From positions 78,690 to 142,689 of the forward strand of contig NZ_CYZX01000010.1 of NCBI RefSeq assembly GCF_001405015.1: a stretch of 64,000 bases of DNA. Direction: 5' to 3'. This document shows, piece by piece, positions 17,392-25,525 of the stretch. The stretch's first letter is position 1; each line of letters begins with the position of its first letter. The notes beneath the pieces were generated by a model, which was given only the letters and a program-made list of their open reading frames with translations, was not told the DNA's origin and ran no database searches. Made by a program: the position numbers and the translations under genes. This DNA is from Clostridium disporicum. GTDB lineage: Bacteria; Bacillota; Clostridia; Clostridiales; Clostridiaceae.

Positions 17392-19152
17392 TCAACTTTT
17401 TAAAGTTCCTATTACAACTCTATCTAATCCAGCTAAATCTTTAACTATTCTTACATCACTGTATCCGCTGTTTATCATTAACTTTTTAACTTCTTCACCT
17501 TGATCATGACCAATTTCAAAAGCAAGTATTCCATCATCTTCTAAAACCTTTGAACTTTCCTCAACTATTCTTCTATAAAATATTAATCCATCTTCCCCAC
17601 CTGATAAAGCTGTGTGTGGTTCATAATCTTTAACATCATCCATAAGAGTAGGAATTACTTCATCTTTTATATATGGTGGATTTGAAACTAATATCTTATA
17701 TTTTTTATTCTGATTAATAACTACCTTTAACAAATCACTTTTTACAAACTTAGCTCTATCTTTTAAGTTGTGTTTAACAATATTACTTTCAGTTACTTTC
17801 ATTGGTGTATCATAATAATCAATTAGGTCAATATTTATATTTTTCCTAAAACTTGCTAATGCTATACCTATAGCACCACTTCCACAACAAAGATCACAAA
17901 CATTCATACTCTCATCTTGTGGAATATACTTTAATGTTTCTTCTACTAATATCTCAGTATCTGGTCTAGGTATTAATACCCCTTCTTCAACATTAAAATC
18001 TAATCCCATAAATTCGGCACTTTTTAAAATATACTTAATAGGCATTTTATTTTTCCTTTTTTCAATAAGCTCAAAATATTCTTTTTCATTTTTTTTGCTT
18101 ATCTCTTTATCTCTATTAGTAATTAAGTATAACTTATCTTTATTTATGACTTTTCCTAATAATAATTGTGAATCAAGCATATAAGTATCTACTGCAGCTT
18201 CCTTTAAAATACTTGATCCTTCTTGTAATAACTCTCCAATTTTCTTTTTATATTCAATTCCTTCTGCTGCTAATAAAGATGCTATAGCTACTTCTATTTG
18301 CGAGTCATCAGGTTCTTTTGTAGTAAGCTCTTGTAACTTTAATCCTGGATAAGCTATTATTTTTCCTAATTTACTATCTGTTTTTCCAAGCCATTTAATT
18401 AATTCATAAGTTATTCCTGCTACAAATGGCATTAGTAAAACTCTAAGAACTATTCTTTGTATAATTCCACCCCATCCTGTTAACGAAAAAACTATTATAC
18501 TAACAAACATAGTTAAAAATAAAAAGTTAGTTCCACATCTTGGATGAAATCTGCTATATCTCTTAACATTCTCAACAGTTAATTTTTCTTCATTTTCATA
18601 ACAAAAAATAGTCTTATGCTCTGCTCCATGATATTGAAAAACTCTATATATATCATCTAACTTACTAACTAAATACATATATAAGATTAAAATTCCTACC
18701 CTTATCACAGATTCTATTAAATTTAATGCTATTGGATGTAATCCAAAGCTCTTAAATATAGAAGCTAATACTGTCGGAATTCCAACAAATAATCCTACAG
18801 ATAACAAAAGGGAAAACATCATTGTTCCAGTAACTATTAAGTCATTTGCTCCCTTATCACCAAGCTTCTTCTTTAACCAAAGTTCAAACTTAGACTCTTC
18901 TTCATCTTCCTCAAAAAAACTAGCAGAATAATTTAAAGTTTTAATTCCAACTATTAAAGAATCTATTAAAATAAATATTCCTCTTATAAATGGTATATTT
19001 AGAAATTTATATCTCTTAGTCAATGGTTTGACACTTTTCATGTCTACTTCAATTTTACCACTTGGAGTTCTTACTGCTGTAGCTAATCCTTTTGAGCCAC
19101 GCATCATAACTCCCTCTATTACAGCTTGACCCCCAACATCACATTTTCTCAT
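17392..19152 (-). CDS. prmC: DUF1385 membrane protein fused to release factor glutamine methyltransferase PrmC
   Basis: One uninterrupted 586-aa frame carries two proteins. Residues about 1-290 are a DUF1385 protein: start CDVGGQAVIEGVMMRG, several membrane helices, and HGAEHKT (175-181) and RFHPRCGTNF (201-210) with possible metal ligands. Residues about 300-586 are PrmC: helical N-terminal domain, IPRPDTE (395-401), SAM loop DLCCGSGAIGI (420-430) and the catalytic NPPY (491-494). PrmC methylates the GGQ glutamine of RF1 and RF2; prfA is the next gene. In many clostridia the two halves are separate adjacent genes, so this is a fusion. I know similar long PrmC entries exist in some Clostridium species. 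The function of DUF1385 is unknown. Confidence 0.93.
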   Translation of the reverse strand: MRKCDVGGQAVIEGVMMRGSKGLATAVRTPSGKIEVDMKSVKPLTKRYKFLNIPFIRGIFILIDSLIVGIKTLNYSASFFEEDEEESKFELWLKKKLGDKGANDLIVTGTMMFSLLLSVGLFVGIPTVLASIFKSFGLHPIALNLIESVIRVGILILYMYLVSKLDDIYRVFQYHGAEHKTIFCYENEEKLTVENVKRYSRFHPRCGTNFLFLTMFVSIIVFSLTGWGGIIQRIVLRVLLMPFVAGITYELIKWLGKTDSKLGKIIAYPGLKLQELTTKEPDDSQIEVAIASLLAAEGIEYKKKIGELLQEGSSILKEAAVDTYMLDSQLLLGKVINKDKLYLITNRDKEISKKNEKEYFELIEKRKNKMPIKYILKSAEFMGLDFNVEEGVLIPRPDTEILVEETLKYIPQDESMNVCDLCCGSGAIGIALASFRKNINIDLIDYYDTPMKVTESNIVKHNLKDRAKFVKSDLLKVVINQNKKYKILVSNPPYIKDEVIPTLMDDVKDYEPHTALSGGEDGLIFYRRIVEESSKVLEDDGILAFEIGHDQGEEVKKLMINSGYSDVRIVKDLAGLDRVVIGTLKS

Positions 19153-19170
19153 ATCATCACTCTTTCAAAA

Positions 19171-19758
19171 TTATTTTTGGCTCTTATATTTTATATAACA
19201 ATGTCCACATAATGATTCATATTCAACATTATCAACTAAATCTATAGCAACTTGTTCTCCTTCAAAAACAAACTTACCATTGATTTTTCTTCCGTTTAAG
19301 ACAGCTTTTCTTCCACACTTACAAATTGTTTTCATTTCTTCAATACTATGAGCTAATAGTAATAATCTTGTACTACCTTCAAAACCTTGCATCTTAAAAT
19401 CCGTTCTTAATCCATAGCATATTACAGGTATATCTAATCCGACAGCTATTTCAAATAATTGGTCTATTTGATATGATTTTAAAAATTGAACTTCATCTAC
19501 TAATATACAATTAATTTTATATTTATCATCATTCCATTTTTTAACTTCATCATATATATTCATATCACTATTTATTACTAAGTCAACTTTTCTTTCTACT
19601 CCAAGTCTAGATACTAACTTATCTCCACCTTTTTTATCAGTAGCTGGTTTTATTAATACTACATTCATTCCACGCTCTTCGTAGTTATGTGCTACCTGCA
19701 TTAAGTTAGTCGATTTTCCAGAATTCATCGCTCCGTATCTAAAGTATAATTTACTCAT
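19171..19758 (-). CDS. tdk: Thymidine kinase
   Basis: Salvages thymidine to dTMP. The 195-aa type II kinase has its P-loop GAMNSGKST at residues 9-17, the CILVDEVQF Walker B/catalytic Glu segment, and a four-Cys zinc lasso (CKCGRK and CGHC). GGAGAC ribosome site. It is 18 bases upstream of the DUF1385-PrmC gene and probably shares its transcript with prfA, as in other clostridia. Confidence 0.95.
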   Translation of the reverse strand: MSKLYFRYGAMNSGKSTNLMQVAHNYEERGMNVVLIKPATDKKGGDKLVSRLGVERKVDLVINSDMNIYDEVKKWNDDKYKINCILVDEVQFLKSYQIDQLFEIAVGLDIPVICYGLRTDFKMQGFEGSTRLLLLAHSIEEMKTICKCGRKAVLNGRKINGKFVFEGEQVAIDLVDNVEYESLCGHCYIKYKSQK

Positions 19759-19843
19759 TAATTCGTCTCCTTTTTCGATAGTTATATATCGATTATAGCA
19801 TTTTAAGCCATTATTAAAAAGATGTTTTATCCCTTAATTATCA

Positions 19844-19872
19844 TTGACCTTTTCTACCCCTTATGTTATACT
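19844..19872 (+). promoter_or_regulatory. Sigma-A promoter of rpmE
   Basis: TTGACC (19844-19849), 17 bases, TATACT (19867-19872). The transcript should start near 19879, at the base of the leader hairpin. Confidence 0.78.
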
Positions 19873-19879
19873 CAATTAG

Positions 19880-19902
19880 TCATTAAATATGTCGTTTAAT
19901 GA
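19880..19902 (+). promoter_or_regulatory. Leader hairpin of rpmE
   Basis: An 8-bp perfect stem (TCATTAAA/TTTAATGA) with a 7-base loop lies at the predicted 5' end of the rpmE mRNA, 20 bases before the ribosome site. It may stabilise the transcript or be a feedback site for the ribosomal protein; no family match is known to me. Confidence 0.45.
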
Positions 19903-19931
19903 TACTTAAATTTCGAAAGAGGTGAATCATA

Positions 19932-20138
19932 ATGAGAGAAGGCATACATCCAAATTACCATCACGATGCTGTGGTTAAGTGCGCATGTGGAAACACTTTC
20001 ACAACTGGATCAGTTAAGGAAGAATTAAAAGTTGATATATGTGCTAAATGCCACCCATTCTTCACTGGTAAGCAAAAAATCGTTGATATCGGCGGTAGAG
20101 TTGATAAGTTCAACAAGAAATTCGGTCTTAACAAGTAA
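19932..20138 (+). CDS. rpmE: Ribosomal protein L31 (zinc form)
   Basis: 68-aa large-subunit protein of the bridge region. It is the C+ form: Cys17 and Cys19, Cys37 and Cys40 (CACGN and CAKCHPF) bind zinc, so this copy is the one used when zinc is sufficient. AGAGGTG ribosome site. It is one of the few plus-strand housekeeping genes here. Usually it lies next to rho; here about 3.7 kb of unrelated DNA lies between them. Confidence 0.97.
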   Translation: MREGIHPNYHHDAVVKCACGNTFTTGSVKEELKVDICAKCHPFFTGKQKIVDIGGRVDKFNKKFGLNK

Positions 20139-20156
20139 TTTAACTTTTTTTGATCA

Positions 20157-20182
20157 ACAGGAAAGATTTTTATCTTTCCTGT
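20157..20182 (+). terminator. Intrinsic terminator of rpmE
   Basis: An 11-bp perfect stem ACAGGAAAGAT with a TTTT loop, then a T-rich tract, 18 bases after the rpmE stop. Confidence 0.92.
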
Positions 20183-20273
20183 TTTCTTTTTATTTTAAAA
20201 TTTTTACACTAATTAATATGTATACAAAAAGAGAAAGTCTTAATTTTTAACTAATATTAAATATATTAAATGC

Positions 20274-20299
20274 AAAAATCTAGCTAGCGCTAGATTTTT
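20274..20299. terminator. Symmetric hairpin in the rpmE/propeller-gene gap
   Basis: An 11-bp perfect stem AAAAATCTAGC with a TAGC loop. Flanking A and T runs make it a possible terminator in either direction. It backs up the two flanking terminators; nothing else is seen between 20183 and 20365. Confidence 0.5.
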
Positions 20300-20365
20300 A
20301 CAATTAACAGCATAGGAGCTAACAATAGCTTCTATCTCAACTCTTAAGTTTTGATACTTAAATAA

Positions 20366-20408
20366 TAAAGAGTAAAAAGACAATACAAAATTGCTTTTTT
20401 ACTCTTTA
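20366..20408 (-). terminator. Terminator after the propeller-like gene
   Basis: A stem of about 14 bp (TAAAGAGTAAAAAG and complement, one bulged T) plus an inner 4-bp CAAT/ATTG helix, between the rpmE terminator and the 20433 stop codon. Confidence 0.7.
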
Positions 20409-20432
20409 TACAGTTATTACTTGAAAGTTTTT

Positions 20433-21530
20433 TTATTTAACTATATGAATATTAGATAGTACCATACCATGTATAGCTGCGTACTCTTTTTGAGTTTCTA
20501 AAGATAACTCCGGTGTTGTGTAAATAATATAGTTATCGCTTATATTACAAGTAGTTATATTGGAATGGTCCCCTATATTGATAACTTGTTCATTTTTTCT
20601 ATCATAAAATTGTATTTTATCAAGCTCTTGCCATGATATAAACCTCTCACTAATTTTAGGGAAATCATATGAATAATCATTATTAGCCTGAATAGTAATT
20701 AATTTATTTTTCGTATATACATCTAAGTAATATTTTTTATCATAATCTACAGATGATACAACTAAAGACTCGTTATCCCCTTCTATATAAAGAACCTTTT
20801 TGTTATTAGTTATTTGTCTTACTTCATTAGTTTCTATATTTTCTATACATACAGCTGATGAATTATGATTATATATATCCTCAGTAATATAGGCTATGCA
20901 ATTATTTAATATTACAGGACTCGTAGCATTTTCTTTAAATACAGAAGTCTCACCAGTACTTATAGTATATTTTCTTATTAATGGATACATCATATTATCT
21001 TTATATTCATAATCTACCCACAAAATAAAATCATTCCCCAAAGATAGTGGACTTGAATCTAGAGATAAAAAAGAATCACTTTCAAATATTGTAACTATCT
21101 CATTAGTAGATTTATCACATAATTTTATTCTTGTACCTTGCTTTTCATATTGATAAACCCCTTCTATCCAAACTATATATTTATTATTTTCTTTTAGTAA
21201 AACTGGCCTTAAATCATTTTCTACTTCATGAATTATATTACTAGTACTTGTGTCCATATTATAAGCTAATAAATTATACTTACTATTTTCATTTCTACCA
21301 GTATATCCATATATAATACCATCATCCGAAACTCCTAAAGGTAACCAAGGAATGTCTTGTTCTAATTCTCCTAATATTTTATTAAACGATAATTCACTTT
21401 CAAGAATACTTTTATTTAAAGTATTCTTAACTTCTATATCATTCTTACTATTAGCAAAGTCTGTATTATATATAATGTATAAACAAATTATAACTATAAT
21501 TAATGTAATAATTATTTTATATTTTTTCAT
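20433..21530 (-). CDS. Membrane-anchored protein with propeller-like repeats, function unknown
   Basis: 365 aa. One N-terminal membrane helix (about residues 5-21) would leave the rest outside the cell. From about residue 60 the sequence is all-beta in character with recurrent units of about 45 residues around an ILWVD/IVWIE/ISWQE tryptophan strand (VLLKENNKYIVWIEG, LGNDFILWVDY, ISERFISWQELD), as in TolB/WD40-like beta propellers. I do not recognise a named family. It lies 35 bases after the C39-type peptidase gene and shares its strand, so they probably form one operon and may act together at the cell surface. The gene sits in the DNA inserted between rpmE and rho. Confidence 0.6.
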   Translation of the reverse strand: MKKYKIIITLIIVIICLYIIYNTDFANSKNDIEVKNTLNKSILESELSFNKILGELEQDIPWLPLGVSDDGIIYGYTGRNENSKYNLLAYNMDTSTSNIIHEVENDLRPVLLKENNKYIVWIEGVYQYEKQGTRIKLCDKSTNEIVTIFESDSFLSLDSSPLSLGNDFILWVDYEYKDNMMYPLIRKYTISTGETSVFKENATSPVILNNCIAYITEDIYNHNSSAVCIENIETNEVRQITNNKKVLYIEGDNESLVVSSVDYDKKYYLDVYTKNKLITIQANNDYSYDFPKISERFISWQELDKIQFYDRKNEQVINIGDHSNITTCNISDNYIIYTTPELSLETQKEYAAIHGMVLSNIHIVK

Positions 21531-21565
21531 CTTAGTAACTATCCTTATTTAATATATTCTTTATA

Positions 21566-22528
21566 TTACCATACGATCCCTCTACCATCAGTTACATTAG
21601 CCATTGTAGAAAGAGATACGTTATAGTATGGATTCTTTATATTTTGATACCAACTTACTGAAGAAGCATTATATATAGGCTCAGCATAATGAATAGTATC
21701 TCCATAATTATAATAACCATCTATTGGAACCCAATGGAATATTTCATATCCTGCTGGATGTCCTGGAAGATACGAACCACCTGGAACCTCCCATATATCT
21801 GCAGCTATCCCATATCCTCTATCTATAGAATATACTACTTTAGATTTTAATCCTGATGCAGTAACCGATGAACCATAAATACTATAATAGTTTATTCCTT
21901 GATATTTGTTTAGTGTATATTGCATTGGATTATATCCATCTGCATTACCTCCAACCCACCATGGAGTATTTCCCCATACATCTGTTTCTAGCCAATCCTT
22001 ATGAGCTAAAGTTTTTTGTGAAGGATTGGAGCTCCTTGAAGAAATTATAGATTTTGCTGTAGATGGCCCACAGTAATAGTCTTGCTCCTGTGGAACTTGA
22101 AGTAAAGTTTCTATCATTCCGCTAGCAGCCCTTGAAAATAAATTAACATTGGTATAGTTACCAGTGTTTTTAATCTTCTCTAAATAAGCATTAGAAAGTT
22201 GCTCATTACTTCTTTCAATTGATTCATCTAAAAACGTGTTAGCTGATAAAATAAATTCCTTTTCATATTCATCACTAGATAAATTCTTTGACTTTTGTAA
22301 GTAATAATCTTTGCTTATGTTTCCTTGTTTAAACTCATAATATAATTCTGCATTATCACTTTTATTTTTATCTTTAGTAGATTCAAAATCTACATAGGTA
22401 GATTTATCCCCCTTGCTGAAGCTATTTGTAATAAACCCACTATTACTTGGTGATGCATTAGCCATACTTATCGTTGATGATGTTAAGATAAAAGTGGCTA
22501 CCAAAACTTGTAAAAACCTTTTTTTCAT
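21566..22528 (-). CDS. Secreted C39-like cysteine peptidase
   Basis: 320 aa with a clear signal peptide (basic start, hydrophobic core, cleavage probably at ANA-SP, residues 24-26). A charged linker (about 30-125) precedes the peptidase domain. Oxyanion Gln and nucleophile Cys lie in LLQVPQEQDYYCGPST (Cys153). The likely catalytic His is 265 (IFHWVPIDGYY), and the third position, usually Asp in a DP, reads EP (Glu283). This fits the Peptidase_C39_2 group of secreted enzymes, not the bacteriocin-transporter leader peptidases: there is no ABC transporter or double-Gly peptide nearby. Aromatic-rich loops (NTPWWVGGNADGYN) resemble other secreted C39 proteins. The substrate is unknown. The four-C ribosome site is strong (AGGGGGAC). 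Confidence 0.72.
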   Translation of the reverse strand: MKKRFLQVLVATFILTSSTISMANASPSNSGFITNSFSKGDKSTYVDFESTKDKNKSDNAELYYEFKQGNISKDYYLQKSKNLSSDEYEKEFILSANTFLDESIERSNEQLSNAYLEKIKNTGNYTNVNLFSRAASGMIETLLQVPQEQDYYCGPSTAKSIISSRSSNPSQKTLAHKDWLETDVWGNTPWWVGGNADGYNPMQYTLNKYQGINYYSIYGSSVTASGLKSKVVYSIDRGYGIAADIWEVPGGSYLPGHPAGYEIFHWVPIDGYYNYGDTIHYAEPIYNASSVSWYQNIKNPYYNVSLSTMANVTDGRGIVW

Positions 22529-22593
22529 TATAAGTCCCCCTATATACCATTTTATTAATTTTTCATAATAATTTTAACATAGCTATATACTCA

Positions 22594-22613
22594 TAATTTG
22601 TAGTAATTTGTAA
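22594..22613 (-). promoter_or_regulatory. Tandem 10-bp direct repeat upstream of the C39 peptidase gene
   Basis: TTACAAATTA and CTACAAATTA lie head to tail on the minus strand about 65 bases before the peptidase start. The one-helical-turn spacing would suit a dimeric activator, but no known operator is recognised. Confidence 0.3.
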
Positions 22614-22693
22614 TAAATATATCTTTTTTAATATTATATAATAGTTTTAATATCAAACAATTATTGAAGAAACCCAAAATACTGAAAGCACTA

Positions 22694-22840
22694 ATGAGAA
22701 GGGGTTATCTGTTGAAAAAATATGAAAAACTTCAATCAAAGATAAACCTTTTGCAAGCTGAGAATGTATTATTAAAAAAGTTAGAAATGATAGAAATAGG
22801 TGATTATATTGACTATCATAATAATTATAGGTCTCAATGA
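22694..22840 (+). pseudogene. Transposase fragment (IS3-type OrfA C-terminal helix)
   Basis: A 48-codon frame ending in TGA encodes a coiled coil (KKYEKLQSKINLLQAENVLL) followed by KKLEMIE, the pattern found at the C-terminal end of IS3-family OrfA proteins. No helix-turn-helix part, no OrfB and no inverted repeats are seen, so it is a remnant. A hairpin at 22847-22885 (AAGAAGAT arms) follows it. Confidence 0.5.
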
Positions 22841-22992
22841 AATTAAAAGAAGATGACTCCTGTTAATTACAGAAATTATCTTCTTAATGTTGCTTAGACT
22901 TTTTATAATATCTATTTAATCTGGTTAAATCCAATAATTTTTATTATGTCGAAACTATAGAAATACTTGATTTACTAACTATTTTATTAATT

Positions 22993-23475
22993 CTATTTAT
23001 CTAAATCCTTACGTCTTCTTATAAATAATCCTAATAGTGCTAACATACTACCTTTAATTATAGTAGCAAGTCCAGATCCTCCCCCTGTTGCAGGTAACTT
23101 ATTAGCATTAGAGTTTGAGGAACCTTCATTATTTGACTCTTGCTTACTTGGGTTTATTTCCTCTTTATTTTGTTCTTCTTGATTAGGTTTTTCTTGATTT
23201 ACAACTACATTATTATTATTATCTTCTGTACCTACATCCCCTTTATTTTCATTTCTTGAAATGAAGTCATTAACAGAACTTAAAACATCTTTATAAATAT
23301 TCTTAACCTTTAGCTCTATTTAGCATTCTTCACTATAATTATTAACCTTTCTAGTTAATGTACTTTTCCTAATAGAAAATCTTACTATTGTATATTCATC
23401 GCTATGTTCTACACTCCTTATATTTGCAGCAAATTCTTCTAAACTTAATAATAGCTTATCTGAAATATCCTTTTA
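22993..23475 (-). pseudogene. Broken LPxTG cell-wall protein, C-terminal remnant
   Basis: In one frame the minus strand encodes an acidic Asn/Glu/Gln-rich stretch and then a complete sortase signal: LPATGGG, a hydrophobic helix (LATIIKGSMLALLGLF) and the tail IRRRKDLDK before a TAG stop. Upstream, the frame is interrupted by a TAA inside otherwise continuous coding-like sequence (SIRKSTLTRKVNNYSEEC before the stop, IELKVKNIYKDVL after it) and several stops follow further up. The N-terminal part and signal peptide are gone. It is the decayed end of a sortase-anchored surface protein; the intact parent is not in the window. Confidence 0.75.
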
Positions 23476-23579
23476 TTTATAAATTACTTAATTCTATCAA
23501 AAAAACTTTGATATCACTATTTTTTATCTAAATAGTATTATTAATAGCTCCTACGCTATAAATATAGAAAGTATTTTTA

Positions 23580-23631
23580 CAAACAAAAGCCTTAACATAT
23601 ATTTTCTATATACTGTTAAGGCTTTTGTTTG
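23580..23631. terminator. Long symmetric hairpin downstream of rho
   Basis: An 18-bp perfect stem (CAAACAAAAGCCTTAACA and complement) with a 16-base loop. It lies between the LPxTG remnant and the rho gene and could end transcription in either direction; it is about 230 bases after the rho stop. Confidence 0.7.
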
Positions 23632-23723
23632 ATATATTGTTTTCGTATTAATTATTAGTCTTAAATGATTTATTAACACTATTTATATAATATTTTAGTA
23701 TAGCTTTTTCACCAATTTTTTAC

Positions 23724-23838
23724 CTATTTTTCACCATATTGAACTGTATTAGTTATTCTTTCAGGAAGTTTACCCATATTTTTTCTTCGACACTTTGGAC
23801 ATTTTTCAACTTTTGTTCTATGATCAATAACTTTAACT
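23724..23838 (-). pseudogene. IS66-type transposase fragment
   Basis: A short minus-strand frame before a TAG stop reads VIDHRTKVEKCPKC, then RRKNMGKLPERITNTVQYGEK. The CPKC knuckle followed by a P-x-x-[VI]-T-x-x-VQYG block matches the zinc-finger region that precedes the DDE domain in IS66 TnpC proteins. In-frame stops lie just upstream and the DDE part is absent. It is a remnant directly next to the 3' end of rho. Confidence 0.6.
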
Positions 23839-23857
23839 TTTTACTCTTAATTCCTAA

Positions 23858-25264
23858 CTACTTTTTAAACACATCACTTTTTGGAAATACTGAAATAAAT
23901 TCTTCGTTATCCTTAGTTTTAGAAAGCATATTAATAAGATTTTCAGTTATAGTTTCTATATTTCCATCTCTATACATAACTCTTCTTATAGCAAAAGCAA
24001 CTTCTTTTTCAGCTTCACTTAACAATAAGTCTTCTTTTCTTGTTCCTGACTTATAAATATCTATAGCTGGGAATATTCTTCTTTCTTGAAGCTTTCTATC
24101 TAAATGAACTTCCATATTTCCTGTTCCTTTAAATTCTTCAAATATCATATCATCCATTCTTGATCCAGTTTCAACTAAAGCTGTAGCAAGTATAGTTAAT
24201 GATCCACCTTCTTCTATATTTCTAGCTGCTCCAAAGAATTTCTTTGGCATTATTAATGCCCCTGGATCTAAACCTCCAGATAAAGTTCTTCCTGTTGGTG
24301 TTATAGTAAGATTATAAGCTCTTGATAGTCTAGTAATACTATCTAAAAGTATAACTACATCCTTACCTTGTTCAACCATTCTTTTAGCTCTTTCTAACAC
24401 CATTCTTGATACCTTAATATGGTTTTGTGGTTCTTCATCAAAAGTTGAATAGATAACATCCCCATCTATTGATCTCTTCATATCTGTAACTTCTTCAGGT
24501 CTTTCATCTATTAATAAAACTATAAGTTTAACATCTGGATAGTTACGTGAAATATTTTGTGCTACCTTCTTTAACAAAGTTGTTTTACCAGCCTTTGGTG
24601 GCGCAACTATTATACCTCTTTGCCCTTTACCTATTGGACATATTATATCCATAAGTCTTGAAGATAAATCATTTCTATCTTTACTTTCTAAATGTAACCT
24701 TTCATTAGGATATATAGGAGTTAAAGTTTCAAAAGCTTTTCTTCCTATAGCTTTGTTAGGATCTTCACCATTTACTTTCTCAACAAAAAGTAGAGCCTTA
24801 AATTTTTCTCCCTCTTTAGCTTCTCTTACTTTCCCTTGAACCTCATCTCCTGTTTTAAGGTTAAATCTTCTTATTTGAGACGGAGATACATATATATCAT
24901 TTTCTCCTGTTTGATAATTATCACATCTTAAAAAACCAAAGTTATTATTTTCTTGAACTTCTAATACACCTTTGGCAGAACCTGATTCATTTATCATTAC
25001 TTTAAGTCTTTCTTTTTTTTCTTCCCTATTTTCTTCATTAACTTGTTCTTGTGTTATATCCACTTCTTGATTTACAGCCTTCAGTTTAGGAGCAATTTTT
25101 TCTACTAATACTACTCCATCTTTTTCAATTCTATTAGGTGAAATTTTTATTATCTCATCTACTAATTCTAATTTTTTTAATTTACTTATATTTTTAATGC
25201 CTAAATTCTTAGCAATTTCCTTTAACTCTGCTAAGGTCATCTTTTCATAGTTTTCTCTTGTCAA
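23858..25264 (-). CDS. rho: Transcription termination factor Rho
   Basis: Hexameric RNA-dependent ATPase that ends untranslated transcripts. 468 aa: Rho_N domain (about residues 1-45, AELKEIAKNLGIKNISKLKK), an acidic/basic spacer, the cold-shock RNA-binding domain with GFLRCDNYQTG, and the RecA-like ATPase with Walker A VAPPKAGKTTLL and VILLDSITRLSRAYN. Translation starts at a TTG after GGAGGTG; no ATG fits. Next to rpmE in most clostridia, but separated from it here. The region 25265-25491 upstream is AT-rich; I see no clear promoter in it. Confidence 0.97.
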   Translation of the reverse strand: MTRENYEKMTLAELKEIAKNLGIKNISKLKKLELVDEIIKISPNRIEKDGVVLVEKIAPKLKAVNQEVDITQEQVNEENREEKKERLKVMINESGSAKGVLEVQENNNFGFLRCDNYQTGENDIYVSPSQIRRFNLKTGDEVQGKVREAKEGEKFKALLFVEKVNGEDPNKAIGRKAFETLTPIYPNERLHLESKDRNDLSSRLMDIICPIGKGQRGIIVAPPKAGKTTLLKKVAQNISRNYPDVKLIVLLIDERPEEVTDMKRSIDGDVIYSTFDEEPQNHIKVSRMVLERAKRMVEQGKDVVILLDSITRLSRAYNLTITPTGRTLSGGLDPGALIMPKKFFGAARNIEEGGSLTILATALVETGSRMDDMIFEEFKGTGNMEVHLDRKLQERRIFPAIDIYKSGTRKEDLLLSEAEKEVAFAIRRVMYRDGNIETITENLINMLSKTKDNEEFISVFPKSDVFKK

Positions 25265-25491
25265 AACTACACCTCCAATTGTTATTTTACATAGGGAATT
25301 CTTAGACTATCTCTCTAGAACTGATATATGTGAATTGAATTATTATCTATAATTTAGATTATATAAAGCAGAAATTTATCTCTTTTGCTTATGTATATAT
25401 AATTATGAAGCAATAAAAGATAAAAAACAATAAAAACTTATATTATAAGCTTATCCCTTTTTTTATTTTTTATAACAACCATCAAAAAAGA

Positions 25492-25510
25492 AGCACAGAA
25501 TATCTATGCT
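25492..25510 (-). terminator. Intrinsic terminator after pyrG
   Basis: An 8-bp stem AGCATAGA (minus strand, one U-G pair) with a UAU loop, then TTCTTTTTT, 15 bases after the pyrG stop. Confidence 0.8.
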
Positions 25511-25525
25511 CCTCTATATATTTAA

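Noticed and set aside
20032..20250. Second plus-strand frame over rpmE
   Set aside because: It overlaps L31 in another frame, runs through the rpmE terminator and has no family features.
21566..22528. Bacteriocin leader peptidase (ABC-transporter C39 domain)
   Set aside because: The protein is secreted by a signal peptide, and no transporter, double-glycine precursor or immunity gene is nearby.
22847..22885. Insertion-sequence terminal repeat
   Set aside because: The AAGAAGAT arms form a local hairpin, but no matching end or target duplication was found on the other side of the transposase fragment.
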